From Bugula neritina (Eukaryota > Bryozoa > Gymnolaemata > Cheilostomatida > Bugulidae), in contig OZ037773.1 in assembly GCA_964035545.1 (NCBI GenBank), positions 6,402,251-6,466,250 of the forward strand: a stretch of DNA of 64,000 nucleotides. The letters run 5' to 3'. The notes under the pieces were generated by a model that had not been told where the DNA came from, made no database searches, and worked only from the letters and a program-made list of their open reading frames with translations. A program made the translations under genes and the position numbers. This document shows positions 1-12,900 of this stretch, piece after piece; the first letter of the stretch is position 1; each line of letters starts with the position of its first letter.

Positions 1-673
1 AAAAACAACCCAAATTCAAACCCTGAGGCAATGAGCAATATTGTGAAAGATAATTTAGGCATTGGGCTCAAAACATTTTTTAGGCATATTGGTTTGCATT
101 CTATGCAACCAAATTGGTTTAAAATAGAAAATTAATCAAAATATATTAAAATTTAGTTTTATAAAAAAACTCAAGTTTAAGAAATATTGTGTTTAGAAAT
201 TTTGTTGAGAAAATTAAATTAATTATTTTTAGTATACATGCAATTCAATTTTTTATTCAACTTTTTAAAATAACTTATTGTGTTTTCATCATAATATGGA
301 TGGCCTCAAAAATTTAAAATATTTTCAAAGAAATAATTGAGTTGTCCTCTCATTGAATAAAAGTAATTTTAATGTTTTCAAAAAATACAACATTTCAAAG
401 CGACAGTAAAAATGGCCATAGCAAGCACGACTCAGTTTGGTAAGACTGTAGAATATGAAAATTGTAATTATAATTTTATTCATAATATATGATTATAATC
501 GCAATTAGCTGTCTAGTTCAAGCATGCATGCTAAGTTATCAGCTAGTAAGAAAAACTAGTGTTGTCCGCTAACTATATTTACACATAAGTTGCCTACTGT
601 GTATTGTCTATTGTGTTAAAGGAAAGAGAGAGTGAAAAAAGAAAACGAAACAGCTAGTGTTTACTGGCCACAG

Positions 674-2374
674 AAATGGGGTTGGTTACCTCAGGCTTAC
701 AAACAGGTATTGTTGATGCAAAATTAAACATTTATACAAAATTAATGTTTATTTAAAATTGTGACATGTGTACATGACCCTCAAACTACTCGCTGAAGTT
801 CTATATTATACTGTTATTAAAATATATTGTTATTATTGTTATTATATTACATTGTACTATTATCATACATTATTTTATCATTGTTTGCATTGCATATTCC
901 ATCATTTCATTATTGTTATACACAAAGTGTTATGTTATTTTCATGTTGCATTATATTATAATATATCTAATTATGCAACATGTAAGAAATTTAGCTACTA
1001 TATATTTACAAGTTAAAAAAATTAGCCACACATGAGCATTTCAAAGCATATAGCCTACGAACTATTTAGCCTTTATATACTTGCATTAATATTCTTAATT
1101 CATATATAAACTAATTATTGCTGGTATATAAAAAGAAAATATCTATGATAATACATTTAAAAAATAAAAATTGCCAATTGTTAAATGACATATCATGATG
1201 CAATATTAGTTATATATTGATTAAATATTTCATAATTTAGTAAGTAGAAAAACTTGAGTAAAGCTAAAGTTTAAAATCTAAAGAAATCACCATATAATGT
1301 GATGGTACTATAATTAACATCAAGCATTATATATATTTTCTTTCACTTGTTGACAGACAAATAAGTTGATGTCCAGAAAAGATTTATCAGCAACTCAAAT
1401 AGATACAACTGTAGACCGAGAACTGGACAATGCTGTATCTACAGGTTGGGTGGATAATGAATACACCCCTCCTAGACAACATAACAACACTTACTCTAAT
1501 TTGTCGGAAATTTCAGATGTTCTTATAGATGAGAATAAAAGTGTAGACCCAAACTCGTACACAAAACAAGGTAAGCTGTATTCGAGCAATAAACAATTTG
1601 ACAAGTAAATTATCATAGAGTATCTTATTAATTAAGCTTTTGTTACTGATTTTATGACCAATGTAAGGTGATGTATATTAAATGCAGCCAAACTTTGAAT
1701 ACATGCTAATAATAGTCACTTTGTTTGCTGTTGTTGCACTGTCAAAATGTACTGAATATAAATATAACTACATATACATGTAGCTGTAAGAAAACCTGCA
1801 TCTATATAACTATAACTAAACATTTAACATAATAGCAGTTATAACTATAACTATTTTACTGACAAATTAATTAGTATATACAGGGACTTGAAGTTTTTTA
1901 AGAAAAAATAGCCATATAAAAGAACTTTTTGCAAACAATATGTTATTAAAGTTGGAGTGGATAAATGATATTGATATAATAACAAAATTCTTATACTTTA
2001 TCCTGTGAATAAATGATAATATTTTTAAAATAATCATATAAAATAAAAGCAACTTATTCTTATTAGTTGAATGCATCAAAGTAAGTTGCTTTAATTAAAC
2101 AAGTTATAATTTACCAGCTATATTAAATAGAGACTGATTGTTAATGTAAAGTTATATAGTAATAGTGCCGCTCAATATTATTCTGATAATGCTTTTAGCA
2201 GAAATCAAGAAAAGTATGAAAGTTACCAAGAAATACCCTGAGACTACATCACAGGAATATGGCCACCGATGTTTTGATTGGATGACAAGTAGCATTGCCA
2301 ACGCGACAAAGCAATCATACCCGACCAAGTCATTTGTAAAGCAGATGAACTGGCCTAAAGACTACGCTCCATAG
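674..2374 (+). CDS. 3' part of an unrecognised small gene (three exons seen)
   Basis: Three coding exons join in frame: 674-706 (11 codons, KWGWLPQAYKQ, donor gtattg), 1351-1570 (acceptor ttgacag, donor gtaagc, ends in phase 1), and 2202-2374 (acceptor tttagcag, stop TAG). The middle exon contains a Met (1366) that could be a start, but the exon is open upstream to its acceptor. The C-terminus is basic and aromatic (for example CFDWMTSSIA and KQMNWPKDYAP). No signal peptide or membrane segment is visible. An AATAAA lies at 2506-2511. The compact Trp/Tyr/Pro-rich C-terminus reminds me of small ciliary or sperm microtubule-associated proteins, but that is only an impression. The true start is not found. 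An ATG exon at 412-439 with a good donor has the wrong phase for 674-706. I do not recognise the protein. Confidence 0.5.
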
Positions 2375-2511
2375 AGTTGAACTTTGCTGAAAAACATGCT
2401 ATCACTGTGTACTATTTTGTCAATTGATAATTGTAACTATATATGAGTAACAATTTTTTTCTAGAATTAAAAAAAACATTTCGAATTTCGGAAAACTTGA
2501 AAAAAAATAAA

Positions 2512-4656
2512 GATATAACTAATTAAAATATAAAATTGTACGTTTGGAACACAATTATTTATTTGAGTTTATTGCTTCACAAGCTAAATAATTTATACAC
2601 ATGCATAATTGTAAACATATAATCAGTATTTATTATCAGTTTTTCTTTCAAACTATGCATATGATTTTAGATAAAAATAGGAAAAAGTTATGAAGAGGAA
2701 CGCAGCTAGCATGTGTAATTTTAAATTTAAGAACACATGTCATTATATAAAATTAAAATAAAAACCAGATCATCATAAAAATTTTATAAGTGTCTGGCAA
2801 GAACTATTTTAAAATGCTTCATCTAGGAAATGTTTTATTATCACTTGTAAATACATGCATGCACATCCACACACTTTACTATAAAAAGTTATATAATCGT
2901 CATAATGCAGTCTGTTTGAACTTAATGAAGCTAAGTGGAAACATGCCTTGCAGATGTTTCAGAATTTACATCTACTTGTAAAAATAAGCAAATGAAAAAA
3001 TGTTACTGATTTTATGACAATATCATAATTGTATTTTATTTTATGTAACATAAAATAATAAAGAATAAAAAAGTTAGATTTTTAAATCTCACTCTATAAA
3101 TGATAAAATACAAAATTTAACTTTTAATTCTTGCACTGACAAAAATCCAATTCTGTTTTGTACTGGAAACTCTATTACCAGTCATATATGTATGTGTAAA
3201 TACACTATTTTCAATCTAACGTAGAAGTATTTAACTCTTTTAATCTATTGTAAAACCTGTTAAATCTATAATCAAAGAGAAGCCAATTCTTAATACAGAT
3301 TTAACAAAATGGAAGCTTTCTGTACATTAATTTTGAATATGGATATCATATTTAATACTCTATAATTAGTGCTAGATTACTAATATGATAACTGCATGGA
3401 ATAACTAGAATAGCTATATATAGGAAAGTCAATAATTTCAAGCATTGTTTGGTTAGTTCAACCATTATTCAATCACAACTCCTAATTACTTGCTCAACAA
3501 TAATTACATAATTGGTGCAGCACTAAAATAGTAAACTACGTGAAAATATAGTAAATGGTTCAGCTCTATAGCTCTGTAGCCCTGGGCTACCATGATATTC
3601 TTGCAATCAACATTTCAATATCTTCCTCTTATCACTTGAGCAATTAGTGTTGGTTCAGCAAATACAGGCAGATATAACACAACACCTAATCTTCTCTATT
3701 CAACATGCTACTTAAATTTGCTTGCACTACACGATTAGTGTAAAGTATTGCATAATAACTTCAGATTTTATAGGACTGAACATTTTTTATGTAACAAATC
3801 TGTTGAGCTTAGAGCAAAGCTTTGGAATTTCGAGATTATAAAATTAAAAATTTTGTAGCTCATAACAAGTTTGTTTTGCAAGATTTTGAAGAGTGAAGGT
3901 GAAAAGAAAAACAATGCTTGACTTACTCACTATCCTATGCAAAGCCAAACGGTCTAATTGATGTCAGTTTGAGATTTGAAACGTGTAGGCCTACTGCATG
4001 TAGCTTTAGCATAACATAGTAGATTAGGAATTGCTGTTAACTAATAACATTGACCTTCCCTATGCACTGTACAAGGATTTCTGTCATGACTAACAAATTA
4101 ATGCCACTCACGCATATTGTATAACCAAAAAACAACCAAATCAAGAAAAAGAGTTATATAAGATTTTGAGTCTCACGTTCCTCTCAAATTAGAATTTCAT
4201 GTAGCACTAAACGGCACAAGTGAAACTGTTGCAATTAAGTAACAACTCTGGCTATTTCTTAAAGCTAAGAAATAATAAATTTCTGAATAATTCATAATAA
4301 TATCATAATATCATACTGCAATTTTAAATTTTTCTCAAATAATAAAAAAATACCAAAGGTGAAAATGGCAGTAGATTATACATGTATAATGTCAAATAAT
4401 TATATTTTTTTACTTCATTTTCATTATTTTGAAAACTGCAGGTCAACAATTAAGTTAAGTACTTTATGGATAGCAACTGAATATATTGCTATATTAGTTA
4501 TATATATAAGATATAAGGACCTCAAGATATTGAAATACCATATATTAAATTATTAAAAAGATGCCCAGCAATTTTTTTTTTCTTATCGCTTTAATAATAC
4601 GAAACAAGCTATCTCATTCATTTGGAACCTAACATTATACATTTATTCAATCAAAG
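2512..4656. other. Intergenic AT-rich stretch, no gene seen
   Basis: AT-rich sequence with short, low-complexity reading frames only. I see no splice-consistent exon, RNA gene or clear repeat before the SINE fragment at 4657. Confidence 0.6.
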
Positions 4657-4738
4657 TCTCGAAGGTTTATAGCCAGTCACTCTCTGAGAACCCTTGATGG
4701 AATGGGTTTTTAAAGCGAGCAACGACTTTATAAAATGG
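4657..4738 (-). repeat. SINE fragment (tail part of the tRNA-headed family)
   Basis: Contains the family signature 'tcgaaggtttatagccagtcact' followed by a gagaaccc-type block and the run ggtttttaaagc, as in the fuller copies at 39665 and 42256. The tRNA-like head is missing. Confidence 0.55.
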
Positions 4739-4852
4739 CAGCGAAATGAAAAACTTATGTTAGTAAAGGTGAAAACAATTTAGCCGTGACATCGCAAAAC
4801 TGCATAACCATCTTTAAATTCCAGATAATTCTCAATCATTTCGTTCAGTCCG

Positions 4853-6574
4853 CTAGCTTGTAGTTGAAGCTGGTGAACTGATACTGTCTACAGTGTTGAG
4901 TAAAGCAGCCAGTTCTCTGTCCTTCTTCAAAGGGTTGACCAGATTGTATCGATACTTAGCACCTATTACCATGCCTAGCCAGCCATTGGCAATGTACCCT
5001 TGCTCTACCTGAACTGGTATGATAACTCTTTTCTTCTCAAATGCATACTCTGCTTCTATAAACACCATACATACCGTAACATAAATTTGTGTATCGAATA
5101 TGTCTCTTATTGTTTAATAGCTTAAGTTTATAAAACATATAGTCTAGAGACCTATAAGGAAACCCAAAATTAAGATAGAGACAAGACTCTAGCTTTAGCA
5201 TCTAAAAATGTATGCGTAGCATTATTGTGTGTAATAGCTCCTATATAGTTATAATATAGCCTACAGTTAGGTGTGTAATCAAATTGACAAAGCTAACTCC
5301 GTAGAAGTGAAGTAATAAAGAAATTTAAAAAAACCTGCGTTCTAGATTAGAAATGTAGCAAAAGAAGTTATATTCTTGAGAGAATTTCAACTCGTGCACC
5401 AAATCAAAGTTTATGAAGTAAATAAAAAAACAAAGGCTTTCTTAATTTCTCCATACTGCACCTAACTGACTCTGTAATACTTAGTACAACATCTTCTAAA
5501 TGCTGATCAGTTAAAACCAGATAAAAAGCATACTGTTGATGGTCTATAGAAAACATCCTAAATAATAATATTAATTTGAACAAAATAAGCATATGGAAGT
5601 CAAGCTTCATAACTCATATTATTCACATATTGACATTCATAATAAAATTGTGAAACTATTCAGTGACATAGATGCATAAATTATGAGGTCAACAACTGAC
5701 AAGTGTCATCAAGTAAATGTTAAATTGAACAAAGTGTGAATTGGAGACAAACAATGTTAGTTAGCTGTAGCATAATTTTTATAAACATATTAGGTTGTAA
5801 TGTCTGTAATTTTACAGTTATGTAATACAATATGTAATACAGCACCTGCTCTACAATTTGCACTTGCTTTATAATCACTACTGTATAGCATGAGGAAGAT
5901 ATCTGCTTTCTCTACTGCCTCACTCATTGCTTCTAGCACAGATTCACCTAACAGAATAAATGGTTGAATTGAGATAATTTACCATACAACAGCTTTCAGC
6001 GTAGCTTTTTTTTTACATAATACAAACTTGAATTATAAAGCATATAATAGTAGAAATGAATTTTATAAAGGAAAAAAACATATTTTAACAAATATGGTAT
6101 GCAAGTCTAGAGTAGGCAAAATAAAAACAGGCCATGTATGATATTAGTTTGGCTGGCTCTATGAAATTACTTCAACCGAGGAAATGCTATTAATATGCTG
6201 GTAATGAATAATGATAGCCTGTTGAAATGACATATGCTCTTCCTCATTAACTTTATCCTCAACGAGTTGTTTCAAACCCATGACTTGGCATATATACAAA
6301 ACTTTATAAGTTGAAAAACCAGTACAATGTCTAAAGTTTTCACATGTGTATAGGATATCATATTTGCTTAACTCCTACTTGTAAAAGAAGTTCTATCTTT
6401 AAACTCAAACAACATACCATTCAATTAGATGATCGTACCTTTCATAATGTTGTTGTAGTCTATCCATACTTTATATCCCTTCTTTACAAGTTTACATTTT
6501 AAATCGTCTGCGTGAGCTCTTGCCTTTTTATTGTAACTTATCATAATGTGACCATCTAAAATCATGTCAACAGC
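4853..6574 (-). CDS. TIR-domain protein, TIR exons
   Basis: Three exons form a complete TIR domain with matching phases: 6574-6439 (phase 0 in, 1 out), 5947-5846 (donor gtgctg) and 5055-4853 (stop TAG). The first strand and loop read HIMISYNKK, followed by GYKVWIDYNNIMKG around the BB-loop region, ADIFLMLYSSDYK, NCRAEAEYAFEKKRVIIPV and GWLGMVIGAK. This order is typical of animal TIR domains. The glutamate in the NCRAE motif sits where TIR NAD+-cleaving enzymes of the SARM1 type carry their catalytic Glu, so NADase activity is possible (inference). About 30 residues follow the domain. A separate upstream exon (7136-7400) probably belongs to the same gene, but the junction phase does not match. 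TIR proteins act in innate signalling or axon/cell death; the role here is unknown. Confidence 0.8.
5334..5395 (-). repeat. Short dispersed repeat, copy 1
   Basis: Reverse complement shares the core ttgctacatttctaatctag with the copies at 16318 and 58040. It lies in the last intron of the TIR gene. A plus-strand stretch similar to the flank of the other copies (ctttcttaatttctcc...tgcacct) follows at about 5438-5464. Confidence 0.55.
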
Positions 6575-6667
6575 CTATAAGAAACAGTCAGTTTGTGTGC
6601 GACTTGAAAGTTAGTGTTATTTCCTAGACTGCATTACAACTAACACTGAATTTTATAGCAAAGTTTT

Positions 6668-6895
6668 TAGAGCAGTTGTGGCCTAGTGGTTAGAGTACTA
6701 GCTTAGTATGACACAATTTATCAGTTCAAGTGGTTTTGATTTGATGTCAGGAAAAACCTTTGGTTATAATGGTCTCTGTTCCACAGTATTATAAAGATTC
6801 TCAAACCATGTCACCAGCATGATCAGAGAGGAACAGTTTATACTCTATAGCTTGCTTTAAAAACCCTTGTCGTTATTTCTCATAGAGGTGGAAAC
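6668..6895 (+). repeat. tRNA-headed SINE, degenerate copy
   Basis: Starts with gagcagttgtggcctagtgg and ttagagtact, a pol III A-box-like head, then a decayed B-box (gttcaagtgg). It ends with the family tail (aaaacccttgtcg...ctcatagagg). It lies in an intron of the TIR gene. Confidence 0.65.
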
Positions 6896-7135
6896 TTTGA
6901 GCAAAGTACTTGATAAAATTATCAAAGTCAAGATAATATTATTTTATATTCTATCAACTATTTTCTATATTACAATGCCTTTGCATAAACTCAATCATCA
7001 GAAATAGTTGTTTTGGGCTCAAGCACATAAAATATACATATAGGTTCTAACCACCATTCATGCTTATCAAATTATTGTAGGTAAAATTTTTATTATTATA
7101 TTATTATAACATACATGTGACAGCTGCCTGCTCAC

Positions 7136-7400
7136 CTGTAATAGATAGATCCTGACACCTGTCACACAGTGTCATTCTTCTAGAAGTAGCATTTCCTGTT
7201 GCATTGCCATCTTCTTCCGTGACTACATTGCTGCTAGTACCAGATGCTGATTGCTCTACCATACAAGTGGGCATCACAACCGCTCTCTTCTGAGAAGTTT
7301 CTGTCTTGGGGTCTCCACATGAAGCGTATTCATTGATGTCTTCTGCACATTCTTTACCTGATGGAGTTGTCAAAGCCTCACTGCAGTTTACGACCTCCAT
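7136..7400 (-). CDS. Probable first coding exon of the TIR gene
   Basis: Open frame of 88 codons starting at ATG 7400-7398, with an in-frame TAA just upstream, and ending at a strong donor (ACAG|gtgagc, phase 1). The sequence is acidic, Ser/Thr- and Cys-containing, with no recognised domain; it ends with LCDRCQDLSIT. Its position directly upstream of the TIR exons on the same strand suggests it is the N-terminal region of that protein. However, the TIR exon at 6574 has a stop just before its acceptor and so needs a phase-0 donor. A short phase 1-to-0 exon between 6580 and 7130 would be required and I could not find a convincing one. Alternatively the two belong to different transcripts. Confidence 0.45.
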
Positions 7401-7569
7401 TTACATTCACCGAATTCTGACTAACAATCTCAGAATGATGAAAACTGCGAACTAGAATTAGAACGTGATAGTCACAAGACCTCAAGTGACACGCTGTGAA
7501 ATGTAGTGTAGCTCTTTTAATACTTTCAAAAGAGGACATGTGTTTCTGATAAAATGCTAATTTATTCAT

Positions 7570-9900
7570 TGAGTTATATAGGTGGCAGATCCTGCAGTAG
7601 TAAACCTACTACTTGCATGTACAGTAATTAAAAACTAATAATATAAACGTTGACAGGTTAGAAGTTCACAAATAAAAATGTAGATCATCAAAAGAATAAT
7701 TAAGATAGCATGTACTTAGTAAGGTATGTAAAAAACGGCTGTTACTATGATGCATCATATGTATTTGCAACAATTATGCTATAAAACATAGGTTTATGTC
7801 ATTGCTGCACAACTAAACTCACAGTAAATTAAATAAAGTCTACTTTAAAATTAGAAGCATGATTGATCAAAACATTTATAGTTTACTGATTACCTATTTA
7901 TGTTTGTTGTTGTTTAATTTGAGGTCACCCTTATTCACGATAGATATAAAATGGGCTTTAATATCAATGAGATGACAACTTCTGTGTATATATATGGGTG
8001 TTGATACTGGAAAACTATAGCTGTGACAATAACCTTTTAAACTGAAATGTAATAAACTGTTTATAACAAAGTTCTGTGATAGCATAATTAGTTTCACACT
8101 CACTAAATGATGCTGAAGCACTTAGATTTAAAATCTACCTTTAAAGTTTTCAATTAAAAATGTAACAATTTGGAGCAAAAGTGAAAATCAATAAATAAAT
8201 TAAATCAGGTTGATTATAAACATTATTTGAAAGTTAACACTGGTGATGAATTACATATTAACAGCTAAATATACCGTATAATACTAACAAGTTTTGCAGT
8301 TTTATTATCTAGTTTTTATTATTCTATATATATATATATGTCGACATATAATTATTAATATTATCATTGTTGTCATATATCACAAGTGTTGCCAGTAGTA
8401 TGTTCTATATATTATACTACATTTATGTATGAAAGTAATATGTGAAGCAATGAGCTAGCTAGCTACTTCTATTCACATGTATATGACTGTTTCAACAATT
8501 AAATTATCAAGACATTTTGTTTAGAATATTGGATCGTAGGAGTTGCTTCATCATGAGCAGATTTGGAGAATTAATGTATTCAAGAAGTACAATGTAACCC
8601 ACTTAAATAAATCTAATTACTATATAGAACAAGGAACACAAGTTTTTTTTCAAATTTAATCCTATAACTTAATAAATATAAATTTCAATAATCCTTTGAA
8701 AGTGATCAAAGCATAGGAAGAAATGCACTTGTGTTTATGTGAGATTCAAATATGGCACTTATAATATGAAAGCAATCAACAATATCGAATATAAAACATT
8801 GATGAAACATTTAAAATAAGGAACAAATTGCCAGCTCTCTTAGTATAGTAAGGGCAAAATTAAATCAATAATGTAATTTTTATATTTGTCTCTAAACTTA
8901 ATTGTTGTATATAATTCAATTTTAACTCCGGCGCCTGTGCATTTAAAGCTAAATAACTCAATAAAGCATATAAATAGTATTATGACATTGTTTTCACTAA
9001 TTACCCACATTGTGGTAATAATTTATTTTGATTGAGTGTGTAATTTGTAAAATTTATGGCATTTCCAAGTAAAAAAAGAACAGTTAACCAGTGATTGCAG
9101 CACCCACTAAACAAATTTAAAGATAAACTTTCAACAAAATTGTGTTTTGTGTTAGGAGGAATGAAAAAATACAAAATATAAACTAAAATATAAATTAAAC
9201 TTTAGTCATTTGAAAAAAACTGAAGTCTTGTTTATTCATATAACTATTTATTTACATTGATGATTTATTTATAGTATATAACAATGTACACTATAACACA
9301 TTATTGATTAATTATAATTAAACTAATGTTTTTTAAAGTTGGAAACTTTGCTTCTAAATGAACAGACATAACTTGTTATCTAGTTTAAATTATCAGAAAG
9401 TGTAATATAAATCTTTAAATTTATCAACAGCTAATGTAAAAATAACATCACAATGTTTATCGCAGAAATAAAAAAAATACAAAACAATGAATTGAAAAGT
9501 GCTTTTAAAAGTATATTATATTATGTTAGGTTTCGTAACAAAAAATAATGCTTGAATAATCTACCACATATATGTGATTTATAACTATATAAATTATAAT
9601 CTCTTGTATAAGTGCCAGTAGCCCTGATATCAGACAACTCATAGCTTGACAGTAAAGAGTAACAGTAAAGAAATGTCTAGTTTATTTTGAGATTTTGAAT
9701 AGGTTGATCTTGTCAAAAGAACAGCAAACAATATAGTATCATAAACCATGCATGCTACTTTAACTTGTTAAACTAGCTATCAAAGACTGATTTAGATATA
9801 CTATCCAATAATTTCTGATCTTCTGTATTCAGATCTCTATAGTTCTTTCAGTCACTCCTCACGGACCTTATAAATATTAACTCTATTATAATAAAGGTTT
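7570..9900. other. Intergenic AT-rich stretch, no gene seen
   Basis: No exon with consistent splice sites is visible. It contains a short (TA)n run at about 8325-8339. Confidence 0.6.
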
Positions 9901-9918
9901 ATATATGTACTATAATGC

Positions 9919-12900
9919 CTATTTTGATGTTTTTATTATCTGTGCTGTATCTCTTTCATCTACACAGCCTATACTCACATCTGTTGTACTATGTGCAGAC
10001 TGCAACCCATCTTCTTGCAGGTGATTATCTTGGATATGCTGCTGGTTAGCCTTGTGTGCATTTCTCTGGAGGGTAGAAACGGGGGTTGAGACCCCCGACA
10101 GCCCTGGATCAAACTCCTCAATTCCACCTCTTTCTGTAAAACCAAACAAGTCTGCAGTTGAACACTATAAAGACGGATCTTAGTTATAGATTTTTGCATC
10201 ATTTTCATTTAAAAAGTTAAAAAGACAGAGAAGCCTGGTTTAAAAATTCAACATCTTGAAAAAAAGAAACTATACACTGAAATATGTATGGATTTCAGTT
10301 TTGATTGAATCAGTGAGTTTTATTAGGCATCATTAATCTTTTGTCTGAAGTTAGTTGAACAATATAAAAGCCCAGGGAGCATCTGCAGTAGCTACAATAT
10401 CAAGTGCTTCATGTAAAGTTAATTTCTAAGATACTTAAAAACATAAAAATTCAGTTTATTGGAATAACAATATAATTAATGATAGAGAGTCCTAAATCTT
10501 AATGAAAGTCTTTCATAAGTCATGAACTTTTGACTACGAATTCAAATAACAATTTAGCAAAGTTTATCGGGGCCTAAACTATGCTATATATTAATTAGTT
10601 TGACGAATTCAGAGCCAGTGCATTGCTATATATAAGCTTGTATCTAAAACTTGCTACTTAAGGCACCAATTAAACTGTCTAATTGAAAAAAAATCACTAA
10701 AATGTTTAACAGGGCACACACGCCACACCACACCAAATCAAACATATCGTAGGCACTGTCAACACGCACACACCACACATACGTTAGGCACTGTCAGCAC
10801 GCACACACATACGTAATCATTTGATGTTGCTAAAATTCTCATTACAATAGAAGAGTAGGAAGGTCATAATAGTGTACATATGTTAGCATACAATGTTGTA
10901 CTGATGCACCTGTCTGAGATGCTGTCTCATACAGTTCTATAACTAAACATGTTTCACACAACTAACCTGTAGATCGCTCTTTCCATCTTTGCCTGTGTTC
11001 TCTCAAAGCATTCAGCACCTTGTTGGGGGTGAACTCCTTATAGCCGTTGAAGATAATGAATAGAATGGATAACACAATCCCTACAAATATTAAGGAAGGA
11101 AAGTCAATGCTTCCTACTGCTGGGATAAAATATGTTTGAGTCATTTTATTTTATTTAGCACATTGGGAACAAAATTAAAATTGTTTCAAAATTCATGAAT
11201 ATATACTATTCGAGGTAAGTTCATGTAGTGATTCCAGACATGTGTGAGAAAAAAAGACCTAAAAAGAGTACAGGTAGCCTGTGTTTTTTAAAAAGATAGA
11301 AAATATGCAACAAAATTTGAAAAATTGCCAATTATCATAATATTTGGATTTATTTGTTGGAATTTTATTACTTTAAGGTTATAAATCATTTATATTAGCA
11401 GCTAATTTTTTTATTTTCAATTTCTTGCACAGTTATAAAGTTAGCTCTTTTCAAACTGATCAACATAACCAATAGGCAAACGGCCAAACGCTGGCAAAAT
11501 AGGAACCAGCATGCAACTACATGTACAAACTCGCCACAATTTATCTTGAGTATGAATGTGTAAAGTTTACCATATATACTGATGAAGAAAACATGGGCAG
11601 CTATCAGGTTAAAGGCAGGGTCATGGTAGATTTGGTAAACTCTGTTGACAAGTTGAACAAAGTAGATGACGACGAAAGAAGCGGCGCACGCTGTCAACGG
11701 CTTCAGGTAATCTCTAACTAGCAGCTACAAAACAACTGAATAAAGCAATCTTTTACCTTAAAAAACTCACCCAAATTTATAGTCACTATCTTGGTGAGAA
11801 TCCTTGATGGTGAGGTCTTTTGAAAATGGGCTAAGGACTTATTCAAATGTGGCACAGGAGCAACTATGACTGGATGCTTTTCCTAACATCACCAATGGCC
11901 TTTACTGGAGTTTGAAACCATGACTTTGTGTTTACTAAGTCAAATACTCTAACCTCTAAGCCACGGCTGCGATCACTCTTGCAACTTATTTAAACTACAT
12001 TTTAATTGCAATATAATTATTTATTTTTAAATCAAAATGGCAACAGTGTTTGCTAGAAATTTAATGTGCCCAAGCTTGGACATACTCGTAATATAGAAAA
12101 ATCTAGAATGTTTATCCAGACTTACCTTGTGTCTGTTTTCAAACTCATCTCCAGAATACTGCTTCATGGCTCTGTTGGCGTGCCAGATCATATAAATGAA
12201 CATCAGCAGTATGATCACCACCCCAGTAAACACTGGCCCCCAGTATCTGTAACACAACATCCACTTTTAGATTAATATCATGTTTCAAAATATAAAGTCT
12301 ATTTTACGACCATTTATTTTTGACACAAATACACAAAAATTAGTTACAAGATTTAGGGAAAGAACAATAGGATCGCATTAAGATATTGAAGTGCTTCAAT
12401 TCACATTTTCAAACTTTCCATTATATACTCCAAGATCCCGCCACTCGCGCAGGACCACGGCGGTGAAAGGTGACCAAATTATATACTCAAAATTTTTTTG
12501 GCTAATTTAGAAAATGTAGAAACTGTCAAAAACTATAAACAAATATTTAAAAACTACAATTAATATAAAATAATAGCTATAAAAACTATGAATAACTGTA
12601 CATAGTGTATTTCCTATGGAACAGTAACACTTGTAGTACATCATGTAATAAATACTGATAATTATAGCAATTGTGACGATGCATTTACATAACATAATTA
12701 TTAATTGTTATAATAATTATACTATTTCATAACACATAAAACACAACTGTAGGTTTGTTTTTCATAAAATGTAAATTGAAAAGATAATGCTATTGTAAAT
12801 ATAACATATGATATGATATATACAATAAATCACACAAGCAATTTAAGTAAATGATCTATCAGTTAGGAGTTGTCATCTACTGGTTATTCAAACTCCTTCA

